Of a stretch of 64,000 bases of DNA, positions 40,786 to 49,615 are shown piece by piece. This DNA is from Actinomycetes bacterium (GTDB lineage Bacteria > Actinomycetota > Actinomycetes > Actinomycetales > Demequinaceae). How positions within the stretch are numbered: the stretch's first letter is position 1; the number at the start of each line of letters is the position of its first letter. The stretch covers positions 21,607 to 85,606 of the forward strand of contig JAEYOR010000028.1 in NCBI GenBank assembly GCA_023411615.1. The letters are read 5' to 3'. The position numbers and the translations under genes were made by a program. The notes beneath the pieces were generated by a model. That model was not told where the DNA came from and did no database searches. It was given only the letters and a program-made list of their open reading frames with translations.

Positions 40786-41237
40786 CCCATCCCCTCGTGG
40801 GGCAGCCCGCACCTGATTTCACCCTTGTTGATCAGGACGGCATATCGGTTGCGCTGTCGGATCTGCGCGGCACCGAGGTTCTCCTCGTCTTCGTGCCGTG
40901 GGCCTTTTCGCCTGTGTGCACGTACGAGATCGAACAGTTGCGCGACGCGGACGACATCAACGAGGCTGAGGCCCGCGTGCTCATCATCAATTGCGATTCG
41001 ACCTTCGTCAATCAAGAGTGGGCGTATCAGAACAAGTTCATGGGCACGTTGCTGAGCGACTTCTGGCCCCACGGTGAAGTGGCCCGCGCTTATGACGTCT
41101 TTGACGCGGAGACGGGCCGTGCACGCCGAGGAACATTCCACGTCACGACCGACGGGATCATCGACTGGGTCCTTGAAACCCCCACAGGCGACGCGCGTGA
41201 TCTTTCCGAGTACCGCAAGGTCCTCGGGCTCGTGTGA
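40782..41237 (+). CDS. AhpE-like peroxiredoxin
   Basis: The product is 151 aa from GTG 40782. The active site PWAFSPVC places the peroxidatic Cys at residue 46, with Pro39 and Ser43 in place of the usual Thr. No clear resolving Cys is placed as in 2-Cys enzymes; C near NCDS (residue ~75) could serve. It reduces hydroperoxides in the cytoplasm. It is translationally coupled to DUF3052, an arrangement conserved in actinobacteria. Confidence 0.92.
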   Translation: MTHPLVGQPAPDFTLVDQDGISVALSDLRGTEVLLVFVPWAFSPVCTYEIEQLRDADDINEAEARVLIINCDSTFVNQEWAYQNKFMGTLLSDFWPHGEVARAYDVFDAETGRARRGTFHVTTDGIIDWVLETPTGDARDLSEYRKVLGLV

Positions 41238-41278
41238 CGCGTCCCCGCCAGCCCCAAAGTTACGGAACAATGGGGCGC

Positions 41279-41355
41279 GGGCCCTTAGCTCAGTTGGTTA
41301 GAGCACTGCGCTTACACCGCAGGTGTCGTCGGTTCGAGTCCGGCAGGGCCCACCA
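41279..41355 (+). tRNA. tRNA-Val (anticodon UAC)
   Basis: A complete cloverleaf: acceptor GGGCCCT pairs with AGGGCCC, D arm TAGCTCAGTTGGTTAGAGC, anticodon stem CTGCG-CTTACAC-CGCAG, T loop TTCGAGT, discriminator A and encoded CCA at 41353-41355. The anticodon TAC reads GUA/GUG valine codons. GGAACAATGG upstream (41264-41273) contains a -10-like element 7 nt before the tRNA. Confidence 0.97.
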
Positions 41356-41488
41356 TCTCGCCGCGTGCGTTCGCGCGCGGCCTGCGGGCTCGTGGGCCAG
41401 ATAGCGCCGACTAGACTCATGCGGGTAGGTCCACCAGCAGTTCACCATGCGACGTGATCGCACGCCCGGGGTAAAACGCGAGGGAGCA

Positions 41489-42310
41489 ATGACAAGCATC
41501 GCCGACGCCGTGGCGTGGCTTGACGAGCGCTTCCCGCCCCGTCTTGCCGAAGGCTGGGACACCCCAGGTCTTGCAGTCGGAGATCCCGCGCGGCCCCTGA
41601 CTCACGTGATGTTCGCCGTGGACCCGACGCTCGACGTCGCCCGTGAGGCGGTTGCGGCGGGTGCCCAGCTGCTCGTCACTCACCATCCGCTCATGCTTCG
41701 CGGTGTCACGTCGGTAGCCGCGACCACCGCAGCAGGTGCCGTTGTCCATACGCTCATCGAAGGTGGTTGCGCGCTCCTTGCCGCTCATACGAACGCCGAT
41801 GCTGCACGCACCGGCACCAATGACGCGCTCGCGACCGCGCTCGGGCTCATTGTGGACGGGCCTTTGGTGCCTGACGCCCTCGACCCGAGCGTCGGCTCCG
41901 GCCGTGTTGGCACCGTCGCCCCTCAGACGCTCGCCGATTTTGCGGCTGTGGTCGCGCGTGCCTTGCCGCCCACGGCGGGGGGCGTCGTGTACGCGGGGGT
42001 CGCAAGCGGTGAGGTGAAGCGAGTGGCGGTTGTCGGTGGCTCTGGGGGGAGTTTCATCGACGATGCTGTGGAGGCAGGCGTCGACGTGTTTGTCACGGCC
42101 GACATGCGTCACCACCCCGCAACCGATGCGCGGGAAGCGGCGCGGCTGCGCGGTGGCAAGCCGTATCTCATCAACGTCTCGCATGCAGCATCGGAGTCAC
42201 TGTGGCTTGCCGCTACAGCCGCCGAGCTCGCGGCCGACCTTGGGGTCGCCGCGACGGTGAGTACCCTGAATACAGACCCGTGGACTGGCCACGTGCCATC
42301 CACTCACTAG
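41489..42310 (+). CDS. Nif3-like dinuclear metal protein
   Basis: The product is 273 aa from ATG 41489 with GGGAG 4 nt upstream. NIF3 metal-ligand motifs THHPLML, HTNADA and DMRHHPA are present. The family has a toroid fold with two metals; its activity is debated (GTP cyclohydrolase I type 2 annotation). In actinobacteria it precedes the zinc-ribbon gene, as here (11 bp). Confidence 0.92.
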   Translation: MTSIADAVAWLDERFPPRLAEGWDTPGLAVGDPARPLTHVMFAVDPTLDVAREAVAAGAQLLVTHHPLMLRGVTSVAATTAAGAVVHTLIEGGCALLAAHTNADAARTGTNDALATALGLIVDGPLVPDALDPSVGSGRVGTVAPQTLADFAAVVARALPPTAGGVVYAGVASGEVKRVAVVGGSGGSFIDDAVEAGVDVFVTADMRHHPATDAREAARLRGGKPYLINVSHAASESLWLAATAAELAADLGVAATVSTLNTDPWTGHVPSTH

Positions 42311-42321
42311 AGGAGAGCACC

Positions 42322-43059
42322 GTGGCCCAGGCCCCAGCGGCGGACCAGGTGAGATTGCTCACCGTCCAAGATCTTGACACTCGTGTTCAGCAAGCGCGCC
42401 ATCGCCTTGAGACACTCCCCGCACGCAGTGAGCTCGCCGCGCTTGACGCCACTGCGGCTGATCTTCGGGCAGCACGCATCGAGGCGGAGACCGCGGTGAG
42501 CGATGTCAAGCGCGAGGTCACCAAGGCAGAAGACGACGTCCAGTCGGTGCGTGCCCGCGCCGAGCGTGACAACGCGCGCCTCCTCGACGGCGGCATGACT
42601 CCTCGCGAGCTGCAGGGGCTGCAAAGCGAACTTGAGGTGCTCGCAAAGCGTCAGGGCGACCTCGAAGACGTGGAACTCGATGCGATGCAGCGCCTTGAAG
42701 ATGCCGAGAAGACCCTTGCAGATGTGAGTGGCCGACTCATCGAGGTTGAGGCATCGCGCACCGAGGTGGCAACCCGCCTTGACCACGAGGCGGCGGCAAT
42801 TGAGGCCGAGGTGGCATCCGTGCTCGCGGAGCGCGCTGCAGTGGCTGACACCATCGATGTCGACCTCATCAAGCTGTACGAGAAACTGCGGGAACAACGG
42901 GGAGGCGTGGGTGCCGCCGCCTTACTACGCGGCGCATGCCAGGGCTGTCACATGAATCTCAATCCGGGCGACCTCAGCGCGATTGAGTCCCGCCCTGCCG
43001 ATGACGTGGTCCGTTGCGAAGAGTGTGGGCGCATTCTGGTGCGTGGGGCCGGAACGTAA
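42322..43059 (+). CDS. Coiled-coil zinc-ribbon protein (CT398-like)
   Basis: The product is 245 aa from GTG 42322, with GAGGAGAG before it. Residues ~15-190 are a long coiled-coil hairpin; the C-terminus has CQGCHMNLNPGDLSAI...CEECGRILV, a Cys4 ribbon. The family is widely conserved, and its archetype (Chlamydia CT398) binds sigma-54 and type III components; the actinobacterial role is unknown. The stop overlaps the next start (TAATG). Confidence 0.88.
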   Translation: MAQAPAADQVRLLTVQDLDTRVQQARHRLETLPARSELAALDATAADLRAARIEAETAVSDVKREVTKAEDDVQSVRARAERDNARLLDGGMTPRELQGLQSELEVLAKRQGDLEDVELDAMQRLEDAEKTLADVSGRLIEVEASRTEVATRLDHEAAAIEAEVASVLAERAAVADTIDVDLIKLYEKLREQRGGVGAAALLRGACQGCHMNLNPGDLSAIESRPADDVVRCEECGRILVRGAGT

Positions 43060-43856
43060 TGGTGGAGTCTCACCACGCCCAAGAAGAAGACGCGACAGCA
43101 TCGCTCGTTCTCGATGACACGCCACGGCCCGATCCGACGAAGCCCTCATCGCTCTTTTACGTCGGCGGCAGTGATCTCATCGAGCCGTTGACACTGGTGT
43201 TTGTGCGTCATGGCGTCACCGATATGACCCTCTCTCACGCGCTTTCGGGTTCTGGCGTGCCGGGACCGCCACTTAATGCAGGTGGCCGGGTGCAGGCGGC
43301 AAAAGCGGCCGACGCCGTTTACAACATCGGCCGCCGCGCTTGGGATCGTCTTGTCCCAGTCACACGGGTCATTGCATCGCCGATGGTCCGTACCCAGGAG
43401 ACCGGCGCTGCCCTTGGCCGCCGCCTCGGCGTGCATGTCGAAACCGAGGAGCGGCTGCGCGAGATTGACTTCGGCAAGTGGGAGGGCCTCACGGGCGAAG
43501 AGGTGGCCTTGCGGGAAGGGGATGCAATTCATCAGTGGCGCTACGGCACCATCGCGGCGCCCGCAGGCGAGTCGCTTCCGCATGTGGGTGAGCGGCTCGA
43601 CGCCGCGATGCGTGATTTTGCAGCCGAGCACGCCCGCCTTGCCGTTGAGGAGAGCGATGTCGAGCGCTCATGGGCCTGCGTGTCTCATGCGGTAGCGATC
43701 AAATGCGCGATCGGTGTGTCGATGCGAATGCACGTAGGCGCGTGGGGAGCGATTTGGCCTCAACCCGCATCGATGACCATTCTCCAGTTGCGCGTCACTC
43801 GCGACGGAGACATTGCAGAGCGCCACATCTTGTGCGTGGGCGCACCCACCGATTGA
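43059..43856 (+). CDS. Histidine phosphatase family protein
   Basis: The product is 265 aa from ATG 43059 (TAATG overlap). LVFVRHGVTD places the catalytic His at residue 51. ASPMVRTQETGAALG, LREIDFGKWEG and CVSHAVAIK are also typical of the phosphoglycerate-mutase-like superfamily. The N-terminal ~40 residues are an extra acidic leader. In many actinobacteria this gene is fused to RNase H; here it is not. Substrate unknown. Confidence 0.9.
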   Translation: MVESHHAQEEDATASLVLDDTPRPDPTKPSSLFYVGGSDLIEPLTLVFVRHGVTDMTLSHALSGSGVPGPPLNAGGRVQAAKAADAVYNIGRRAWDRLVPVTRVIASPMVRTQETGAALGRRLGVHVETEERLREIDFGKWEGLTGEEVALREGDAIHQWRYGTIAAPAGESLPHVGERLDAAMRDFAAEHARLAVEESDVERSWACVSHAVAIKCAIGVSMRMHVGAWGAIWPQPASMTILQLRVTRDGDIAERHILCVGAPTD

Positions 43857-43872
43857 GCCAAGGAGTGCTTCG

Positions 43873-44433
43873 ATGACGTACGCCGCGACACCTCTCGTTG
43901 TCTGGAAAGAGCCGCGCAAGGCCTCGGCATTGCGCGTGGTGGGCCGTGCCGCAATCGGTGGGGCGTGGATATACGTCACACGAATTGTCGATTGGGTTCC
44001 CCTCCGCCTCATCCTCTTCGCCTTTGCAGCGATTGCCTTTGTTCACGCTTTGCTCGCCATTGCGAACCTCATCCGCAATCGGGGAGTGCTCCTCAGGCTG
44101 CGTGATGACGGCACACTTGAATGGCCGCGCTCCATCCAGGAAGTCGTGATGGCCCGCAAGGTCGACCGCGTCGACGGTCCCGTGGTCCAGGTCAAGACCG
44201 AGGCCGATCACCCGGGCATCTCCCGTGCCGATCCGCGCGTCACTCTCATCGGCTCGGAGATGAAGATCGGATTCTTGCCGTTGCACGGAACGAGCGTGGA
44301 CGACTTCATTGCTCACGCGAACGCCGTGCTCGCACCGCATCGGATCACCTTTGAGCGTGCCCCTGATCTTGTGCCGATGATTGACGCGGAAGCAGAAGAA
44401 GCGGACGCGACTGCCGACCGCGAAGAGGATTAG
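43873..44433 (+). CDS. Membrane protein with PH-like C-terminal part
   Basis: The product is 186 aa from ATG 43873 with AAGGAG upstream. Two hydrophobic helices (residues ~20-36 and ~43-65) are followed by a soluble beta-rich region (VLLRLRDDGTLEWPRSIQEVVM..., VTLIGSEMKIGFLPLHGTSV) and an acidic tail. It resembles PH-domain-like actinobacterial membrane proteins. Function unknown. It overlaps the convergent yaaA by 4 bp. Confidence 0.75.
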   Translation: MTYAATPLVVWKEPRKASALRVVGRAAIGGAWIYVTRIVDWVPLRLILFAFAAIAFVHALLAIANLIRNRGVLLRLRDDGTLEWPRSIQEVVMARKVDRVDGPVVQVKTEADHPGISRADPRVTLIGSEMKIGFLPLHGTSVDDFIAHANAVLAPHRITFERAPDLVPMIDAEAEEADATADREED

Positions 44434-45203
44434 CCACCGATCACGAGGCTCAACTCGTGAGGACCATCTTTTGCGCGTATGAGCGACACGTCGACGAGTG
44501 CGTCTCCGATCAGTGCGGCTGCGGCGTCGGCGACGTCCTGAGGACTCTCTGGCGGACTCTCGCTAGCGGTGAGGTGCGCCGCGAGGATTCCGCGCGTGTG
44601 CTTGGCCATATGGCTGACGACGGTGCGAACGCCGTCGGTGTCGCGCATCACCCGCACCGTCACCCATTGCGCATCGGACGGCATCCACACAGCGGAGTAC
44701 GCCGATGACCGGCAATCGACGACCACCTTGTCCTGGGCAAGGGGGTCGAGCGCCTCACCCAGGTGTGCCTTCCAGAACGTGGCGAGGGCTCCAAGGCGTG
44801 GCATCCGCGTCGCCATTGACAAGCGATAGGCAGGGATGGTGTCGGTGGGGGACAACGCGCCCCATAACGCCGAGATGATGCGTACGCGCTGCGATGCCCG
44901 CACGAGCATGGGCTGCGGCCAGGAGGCCATTCGTGCTGCGTCATACAGGACGCCAGTGTAGACCGTGGCCGCACGCGCGGCCGGGTTGAGCCATAGCGTC
45001 GTGTTCCGTTCAACCTCCGGGCGAAGCGACGCGCCGACACCCAACGTCGCGAGCGCCCCACGTGTGCCGCTCAACCGCACGAGAGCGTCGCCAACGCGAC
45101 GCCGACCGTCAGAAAGTTCGGGGTGAGTGAGATCTGCAAGCGCGACCGGTGCACCGGAAGCAGGGGCCGCCTTCGACTCTGAGGGCGGGAGCAGAATCAG
45201 CAT
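44430..45203 (-). CDS. yaaA: YaaA family peroxide-stress / DUF328 protein
   Basis: The product is 257 aa from ATG 45203 (MLILLPPSESK). The LLPPSESK start, YTGVLYDAA, ISALWGALSPTDTIPAYRLSM and VDCRSSAYS motifs are hallmarks of YaaA, which lowers free iron damage under peroxide stress in E. coli. It reads away from rnpB, whose 5' end lies 76 bp from its start. Confidence 0.9.
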   Translation of the reverse strand: MLILLPPSESKAAPASGAPVALADLTHPELSDGRRRVGDALVRLSGTRGALATLGVGASLRPEVERNTTLWLNPAARAATVYTGVLYDAARMASWPQPMLVRASQRVRIISALWGALSPTDTIPAYRLSMATRMPRLGALATFWKAHLGEALDPLAQDKVVVDCRSSAYSAVWMPSDAQWVTVRVMRDTDGVRTVVSHMAKHTRGILAAHLTASESPPESPQDVADAAAALIGDALVDVSLIRAKDGPHELSLVIGG

Positions 45204-45278
45204 GCTTGCCAGGGTAGTCACTCCCGGTGCGGCCGTCGATGCACGGCGCAACGACCGCCGTGCGGGTACCCTGATCAA

Positions 45279-45653
45279 GCGGATGAGGTGGCCAGGCGGT
45301 CGCGTTGCCGGGCAACCGGCACCGAGGAACGTCCGGGCTCCACAGGGCAGGGTGGTGGCTAACGGCCACCCACGGCGACGTGCGGGAAAGTGCCACAGAA
45401 AGCAAACCGCCGTCGGCTTCGGCCGGCGGTAAGGGTGAAAGGGTGAGGTAAAAGCTCACCGCGTCGGTGGTGACACCGGCGGCACGGTAAACCCCACCCG
45501 GAGCAAGGCCAGACAGGATGCGTTTGAGGGTAGCCCGCTCGAGCATCCGGGTAGGCCGCTTGAGCCGTGAGGCAACTCACGGCCTAGATGGATGGCCGCC
45601 CCTCGTGCTACGGCGCGAGCGACAGAACCCGGCGTATCGGCCACCTCATCCGC
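45279..45653 (+). ncRNA. rnpB: RNase P RNA, type A
   Basis: The conserved core GAGGAACGTCCGGGCTCCAC is followed by the CAGGGTGGTGGCTAACGGCC region, GTGCGGGAAAGTGCCACAGA and, near the 3' end, GACAGAACCCGGCGTATCGG. The ends pair (GCGGATGAGGTGGCC with GGCCACCTCATCCGC), defining P1. This catalytic RNA matures tRNA 5' ends. Length is ~375 nt. Confidence 0.96.
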
Positions 45654-45668
45654 CCAGCCGTCACGCCC

Positions 45669-47036
45669 TCACACACCTGGGGGTGCGATCCGATACACAA
45701 GTCCCGCCGCGTCGTCTGTCACGTAGAGCGCGCCGTCCGGGCCCGGGATGGCGGCTACCGCACGGCCCCAGCGTGAACCGTCCTCGAGTTGAAAGCCAGT
45801 GACCACCATCTCGAGGGTCCCGAGCGCCTCGGTGCCCTCATCCCACGCGGCGAACGCGATGTATGGCATGCGAGGTGGAGTGCGGTTCCACGATCCGTGC
45901 GCACCGACGAGCGCGCCGTCGCCCCACTGTTCCGCAAGTGGCGTGCCCGTGGTGAACGCGAGGCCGAGTGGAGCTGAATGGGCGGGCAAGCCAAGCTGGA
46001 CGGGTGGAAGCGAATTGCAGTCGAGTTGCTCCTGGGTGGGGTTGAACTCGGGATCTGCGACGTAAGGAAGGTTGCGGAGGTCCTCCCGGCCACGCGTGTC
46101 GGGAATGCAGTACGGCCACCCAAGATCGATTCCAGGCGACACCCGGGTCACTTGATCCACCGGATTCTCGTTGACAAACTCCGTCACAACGTCACCGTAG
46201 AGTCCGCTGCCATCGTCAAACGGGTATGGCTGGTTATCGGACTGGTTGACCGCGGTGAACAAGGTGCCGTCAGGGGCAAATGCGAGGCCAAAGCCATTGC
46301 GGACGCCCGTTGCGATGACACGGGGGTTCGAACCGTCGATCCGCACCTCGGCGATGACCGCTCGTTCTGGCTGAGCCAATCGGTCGGCGGGATCGCGGTT
46401 GCTTGATGAGCCGAGGCTGTAAGCGATGAGGTCACCGTCAACTGCCACGCCTTTTGCACCGTGACCACCGCCGGGCAAGTCGCTCACCACAGTCTGCGGA
46501 TTGCTCACCGATCCAGAGTCGTACTGCCACGTGGTGATCGCGTGTCCCTCGCCCACGACGAGCAGCGCCTTGCCGTCAACCTGGGTGAATGCGACACCTT
46601 GAGGGAAATCGAGCCCGTCAAGCAGCGTTGTCACGGTGGGCGCCTCGTGCGCTGACGTTGGAGTGACCAGCACAATCGTGTCTTGTTTGCCGGTGGACAC
46701 CACGAGCCGGCCATCGGGGGTCCACGCGGCGAGCCGTGCGCCAGGGATGTTCGCCCACACACGTGCGCTCCACCCTGCCGGGACATTGAGATGCTGCCCG
46801 CTGGCGGCACCGGGGTCGACGCCCTCCGACCATGTCAGCTCCACGGAGTCGAGGGGCCCGACGCCGGTGGGGCGCGGCGCGGATGTGGTCGCAGCAGGTG
46901 TCGCAGCAGGTGTCGCAGCGGTGACGGAGGGGGTCACCGTGCTCGCCGCAGGTGTCGAGCAACCGCCGGCGAGCGCAACGAGTGCTGTCACGGCGAGGAG
47001 CGGGAGCCACGAGTGCTGAAGCCGGCCGAGAGTCAT
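45669..47036 (-). CDS. Secreted sugar (glucose/sorbosone) dehydrogenase-like lipoprotein
   Basis: The product is 455 aa. A signal peptide ends in the lipobox LAGG-C with Cys26 as lipidation site, then comes a Thr/Ala/Pro linker (residues ~27-58). The rest is a six-bladed beta propeller of the PQQ-dependent GSDH family, with NGFGLAFAPDGTLF, SPGIDLGWPYC and AIPGPDGALYVTDDAAG. It probably oxidises sugars outside the membrane if PQQ is available; no PQQ genes are in the window. Confidence 0.88.
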   Translation of the reverse strand: MTLGRLQHSWLPLLAVTALVALAGGCSTPAASTVTPSVTAATPAATPAATTSAPRPTGVGPLDSVELTWSEGVDPGAASGQHLNVPAGWSARVWANIPGARLAAWTPDGRLVVSTGKQDTIVLVTPTSAHEAPTVTTLLDGLDFPQGVAFTQVDGKALLVVGEGHAITTWQYDSGSVSNPQTVVSDLPGGGHGAKGVAVDGDLIAYSLGSSSNRDPADRLAQPERAVIAEVRIDGSNPRVIATGVRNGFGLAFAPDGTLFTAVNQSDNQPYPFDDGSGLYGDVVTEFVNENPVDQVTRVSPGIDLGWPYCIPDTRGREDLRNLPYVADPEFNPTQEQLDCNSLPPVQLGLPAHSAPLGLAFTTGTPLAEQWGDGALVGAHGSWNRTPPRMPYIAFAAWDEGTEALGTLEMVVTGFQLEDGSRWGRAVAAIPGPDGALYVTDDAAGLVYRIAPPGV

Positions 47037-47124
47037 ATACCGACATTAGGACCTAGAGACCTGGCGTGCAGAGAATCACGGGTGCACCGTCGAACCGACA
47101 ACACCGGGGCAGGGCATCAAGCAC

Positions 47125-48360
47125 ATGAGTGAGCGGTTCGTGGCGACTGATATCGCCATCATCGGCGGCGGGCTGGCCGGGACGTCTCTGCTCGCGCATC
47201 TGGGTGCCGTGGGCTGGACCGGTGATGTGACGATCATCGATGACGGCGAGTTTCCGCTTGAGATGCGGATGTGGTCATGGTGGTCGCAAGGGGACATGCT
47301 TCTCGACAGTGCCGCAACCGTTCACTACATGGTGGCGCGGTGTGCAAGCGACACGTGGGTCAAGACTGGCTCGCTCACGCCATTTGCCTACCGCACCATC
47401 ACGGGTACGGCCCTGAATGAAGCCGCGGCGGCTCTCACCATGGGCGCGGTGCACGTCACTCGGGTTTGCGGCAAGGCAGTCGCCGTCTCGCGTGAAGCGG
47501 ACTCGACCGTGTGCGTCGTCGACACTCCCCACGGCCTCGTTGAGGTGCGGGCGCCCAGAATGTACGACAGCGTCGGCATTGGATGCGCGATCGAAGCCGG
47601 GCCTTCTGTGCCACGACTCGATTTCGTGGGGTGGAGAGTTCACTCGACGGCTGCGGCGTTCACGCCAGGGGTGATGACGTTCATGGACTTTCGCACGGAT
47701 CAGTCGCACGGGCTCGCATTCGTTTACGTGTTGCCAATAACCGTTCACGACGCCCTCATTGACCACACGGTCTACGTCACCGGTTGGGCGGCACCGCCGA
47801 TCGACCATGAGCGCCGCATTCGTGAGTACCTTTCCGCCGTGTGCGGAGTTCGTCACGTCACGCTCGTCCAGGTCGAGGAGGGTCCGATCTCTCTCGCCCT
47901 GCCGGAAAGGCCGGCCCGCGAGGCGACGCAAATCGGCGCAGCCGCGGGCGCGGTGAAGCTCAGCACCGGATATGCCTTCGCAAGGATCCAGCGCCATTGC
48001 GCCGTGATCGCCGACGCTGTCGTTGCGGGCGAGCCGGACCCGCCACTTGCCACGTCGGGACGCCTCACGCGCGTTCTTGACCGCGTGCTTCTCGGCGTCA
48101 TCCGGGCAGAGCCCCAAGCGGGTCAGATGATGCTTGAAGCGCTCGTCAGGAGACTCCATTGGAGACTGCTCCTTGCGTTCCTCGACGAGGATGTGTGCGT
48201 TCGTGACCTGCTTCGCTTGTGCTCGCGCGTCCCGCCCACCGTGTTTGTGCGCGCCATCGTGAAGTGCTTGAGGCGGAAGTTGACACCGCGTGACAGTGGG
48301 CGCCGACGCACCGAGTTGATCCCGGCGGGGGAGCGTGCTTCGAGCGATGTGGAGAGTTAG
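47125..48360 (+). CDS. Lycopene cyclase family protein (CrtY/CrtL type)
   Basis: The product is 411 aa. The FAD-binding IAIIGGGLAGTSL is at residues 11-23, EMRMWSWW near 46-53, the second dinucleotide-type motif IGAAAGAVKLSTGYAFARI near 270, and the FLDEDV catalytic-type motif near 350. It would cyclise lycopene ends to beta-ionone rings. No other carotenoid gene is near. Actinobacteria often use the heterodimeric CrtYc/Yd, so this monomeric form stands out. Confidence 0.85.
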   Translation: MSERFVATDIAIIGGGLAGTSLLAHLGAVGWTGDVTIIDDGEFPLEMRMWSWWSQGDMLLDSAATVHYMVARCASDTWVKTGSLTPFAYRTITGTALNEAAAALTMGAVHVTRVCGKAVAVSREADSTVCVVDTPHGLVEVRAPRMYDSVGIGCAIEAGPSVPRLDFVGWRVHSTAAAFTPGVMTFMDFRTDQSHGLAFVYVLPITVHDALIDHTVYVTGWAAPPIDHERRIREYLSAVCGVRHVTLVQVEEGPISLALPERPAREATQIGAAAGAVKLSTGYAFARIQRHCAVIADAVVAGEPDPPLATSGRLTRVLDRVLLGVIRAEPQAGQMMLEALVRRLHWRLLLAFLDEDVCVRDLLRLCSRVPPTVFVRAIVKCLRRKLTPRDSGRRRTELIPAGERASSDVES

Positions 48361-48369
48361 TCTCAGCCC

Positions 48370-49602
48370 GTGACAAACCGCCCAGGCCCACACGAGGAGC
48401 CACCTCGGTCGCGCCGGCCGATGCCCCCGTCAGTTCCGCCGCGCGATCGCCCGCGGGTGCCGCCGTCGGTCCCGCCGTCGGGACAGGGTCGCACTCCCGC
48501 GGAGCCTGTTCGCAAGTCAACTCGGCCTGCGCCCCGTGACGACGTGCGGCGGTCCGGACCTCCACGGTCAGCACCTCCACCGGCCGTGACGCCTCGCGAT
48601 GAGCGCCTTCACAGAGCAATGAACGCAGGCACTCCTCCCACGCGGCCCCGGGCTGGCGCGCCCAAGCCCCGGCAGCGTCGGCGGCGTTGGCCACGGGTGC
48701 TGGGCGTCCTTGCCGCAATTACAGGAGTGCTTGTCCTTGCCTGCGGGTGGTGGGTGGAGACCCGCATTCAGCATGTGAATGCACTCAGCGGCAGGCCCGG
48801 CACCCCGGGGCAGACGTACCTCATCGTCGGGTCCGACGCGCGTGATGGGTGGCGTGACGACGGCACGACGGGCGCGCGCACGGACACGATCATGGTGTTG
48901 CATCAGCCGACAAGTGGGCCTACGGCGCTCATTTCACTGCCGCGCGACTCCTACGTCAACATCCCCGGCTACGGTGGCAACAAGATCAACGCAGCCTTCG
49001 CTTACGGTGGTCCGCAGCTGCTCGTGGAGACGGTCGAGGAGCTCACGGGGCTGACGATCGACCGCTACGTTGAGGTGGGGTTCCTCGGGGTGGAGGGCAT
49101 GGTCGACGCGCTTGGCGGGGTCGAGCTGTGCTACGACTACGACGTCAATGACCCGTATAGCGAGATGGTGTGGACAGCCGGGTGTCATGAGGTGGACGGC
49201 ACGGGCGCGCTCGCATTCTCCCGGATGCGATATGCCGACCCGATTGGCGACATCGGCCGCGTGCAGCGCCAGCAGCAGGTGGTTGCCGCCGTGGCGCAGG
49301 GCATCACGAGCCCGTCAACGGTGACGAACCCGCTGAAGGCACGCCGTGTTGCCTCGGCGGGACTCGACTCGTTCCGTGTGAGTGATGGCACCCACGCGTG
49401 GGACCTCGCGCGGATGGCACGCGTGTTCAAGGCCGCTCAGGGGGAGGGTGCCATCAAGGGCACCCCGCCGATTGCCACGATCGACTATCGCGTGGAGGGA
49501 GTGGGATCGACGGTGTTGCTTGACCCCGATCAAAGCCCCGCGTTCTGGGCTGCTATAGCAACCGGTACCTATGAACCAGGCACCGTCGTGGGCGGGTACT
49601 AG
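48370..49602 (+). CDS. LytR-CpsA-Psr (LCP) family cell-wall ligase
   Basis: The product is 410 aa from GTG 48370. Residues 1-100 are a Pro/Arg-rich cytoplasmic region, one TM helix lies near 105-125, and the LCP domain follows with GSDAR, TDTIMVLH, SLPRDSYVNIPGYGGNKINAA (core) and FSRMRYAD...GRVQRQQQVV. Such enzymes attach arabinogalactan or teichoic-type polymers to peptidoglycan. It starts 9 nt after the lycopene cyclase gene. Confidence 0.92.
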   Translation: MTNRPGPHEEPPRSRRPMPPSVPPRDRPRVPPSVPPSGQGRTPAEPVRKSTRPAPRDDVRRSGPPRSAPPPAVTPRDERLHRAMNAGTPPTRPRAGAPKPRQRRRRWPRVLGVLAAITGVLVLACGWWVETRIQHVNALSGRPGTPGQTYLIVGSDARDGWRDDGTTGARTDTIMVLHQPTSGPTALISLPRDSYVNIPGYGGNKINAAFAYGGPQLLVETVEELTGLTIDRYVEVGFLGVEGMVDALGGVELCYDYDVNDPYSEMVWTAGCHEVDGTGALAFSRMRYADPIGDIGRVQRQQQVVAAVAQGITSPSTVTNPLKARRVASAGLDSFRVSDGTHAWDLARMARVFKAAQGEGAIKGTPPIATIDYRVEGVGSTVLLDPDQSPAFWAAIATGTYEPGTVVGGY

Positions 49603-49615
49603 CCACTCGACGCAA

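Noticed and set aside
41290..41562. 90-codon minus-strand protein ending in PDSNRRHLRCKRSALTN
   Set aside because: This is the classic false protein from translating a tRNA gene on the reverse strand.
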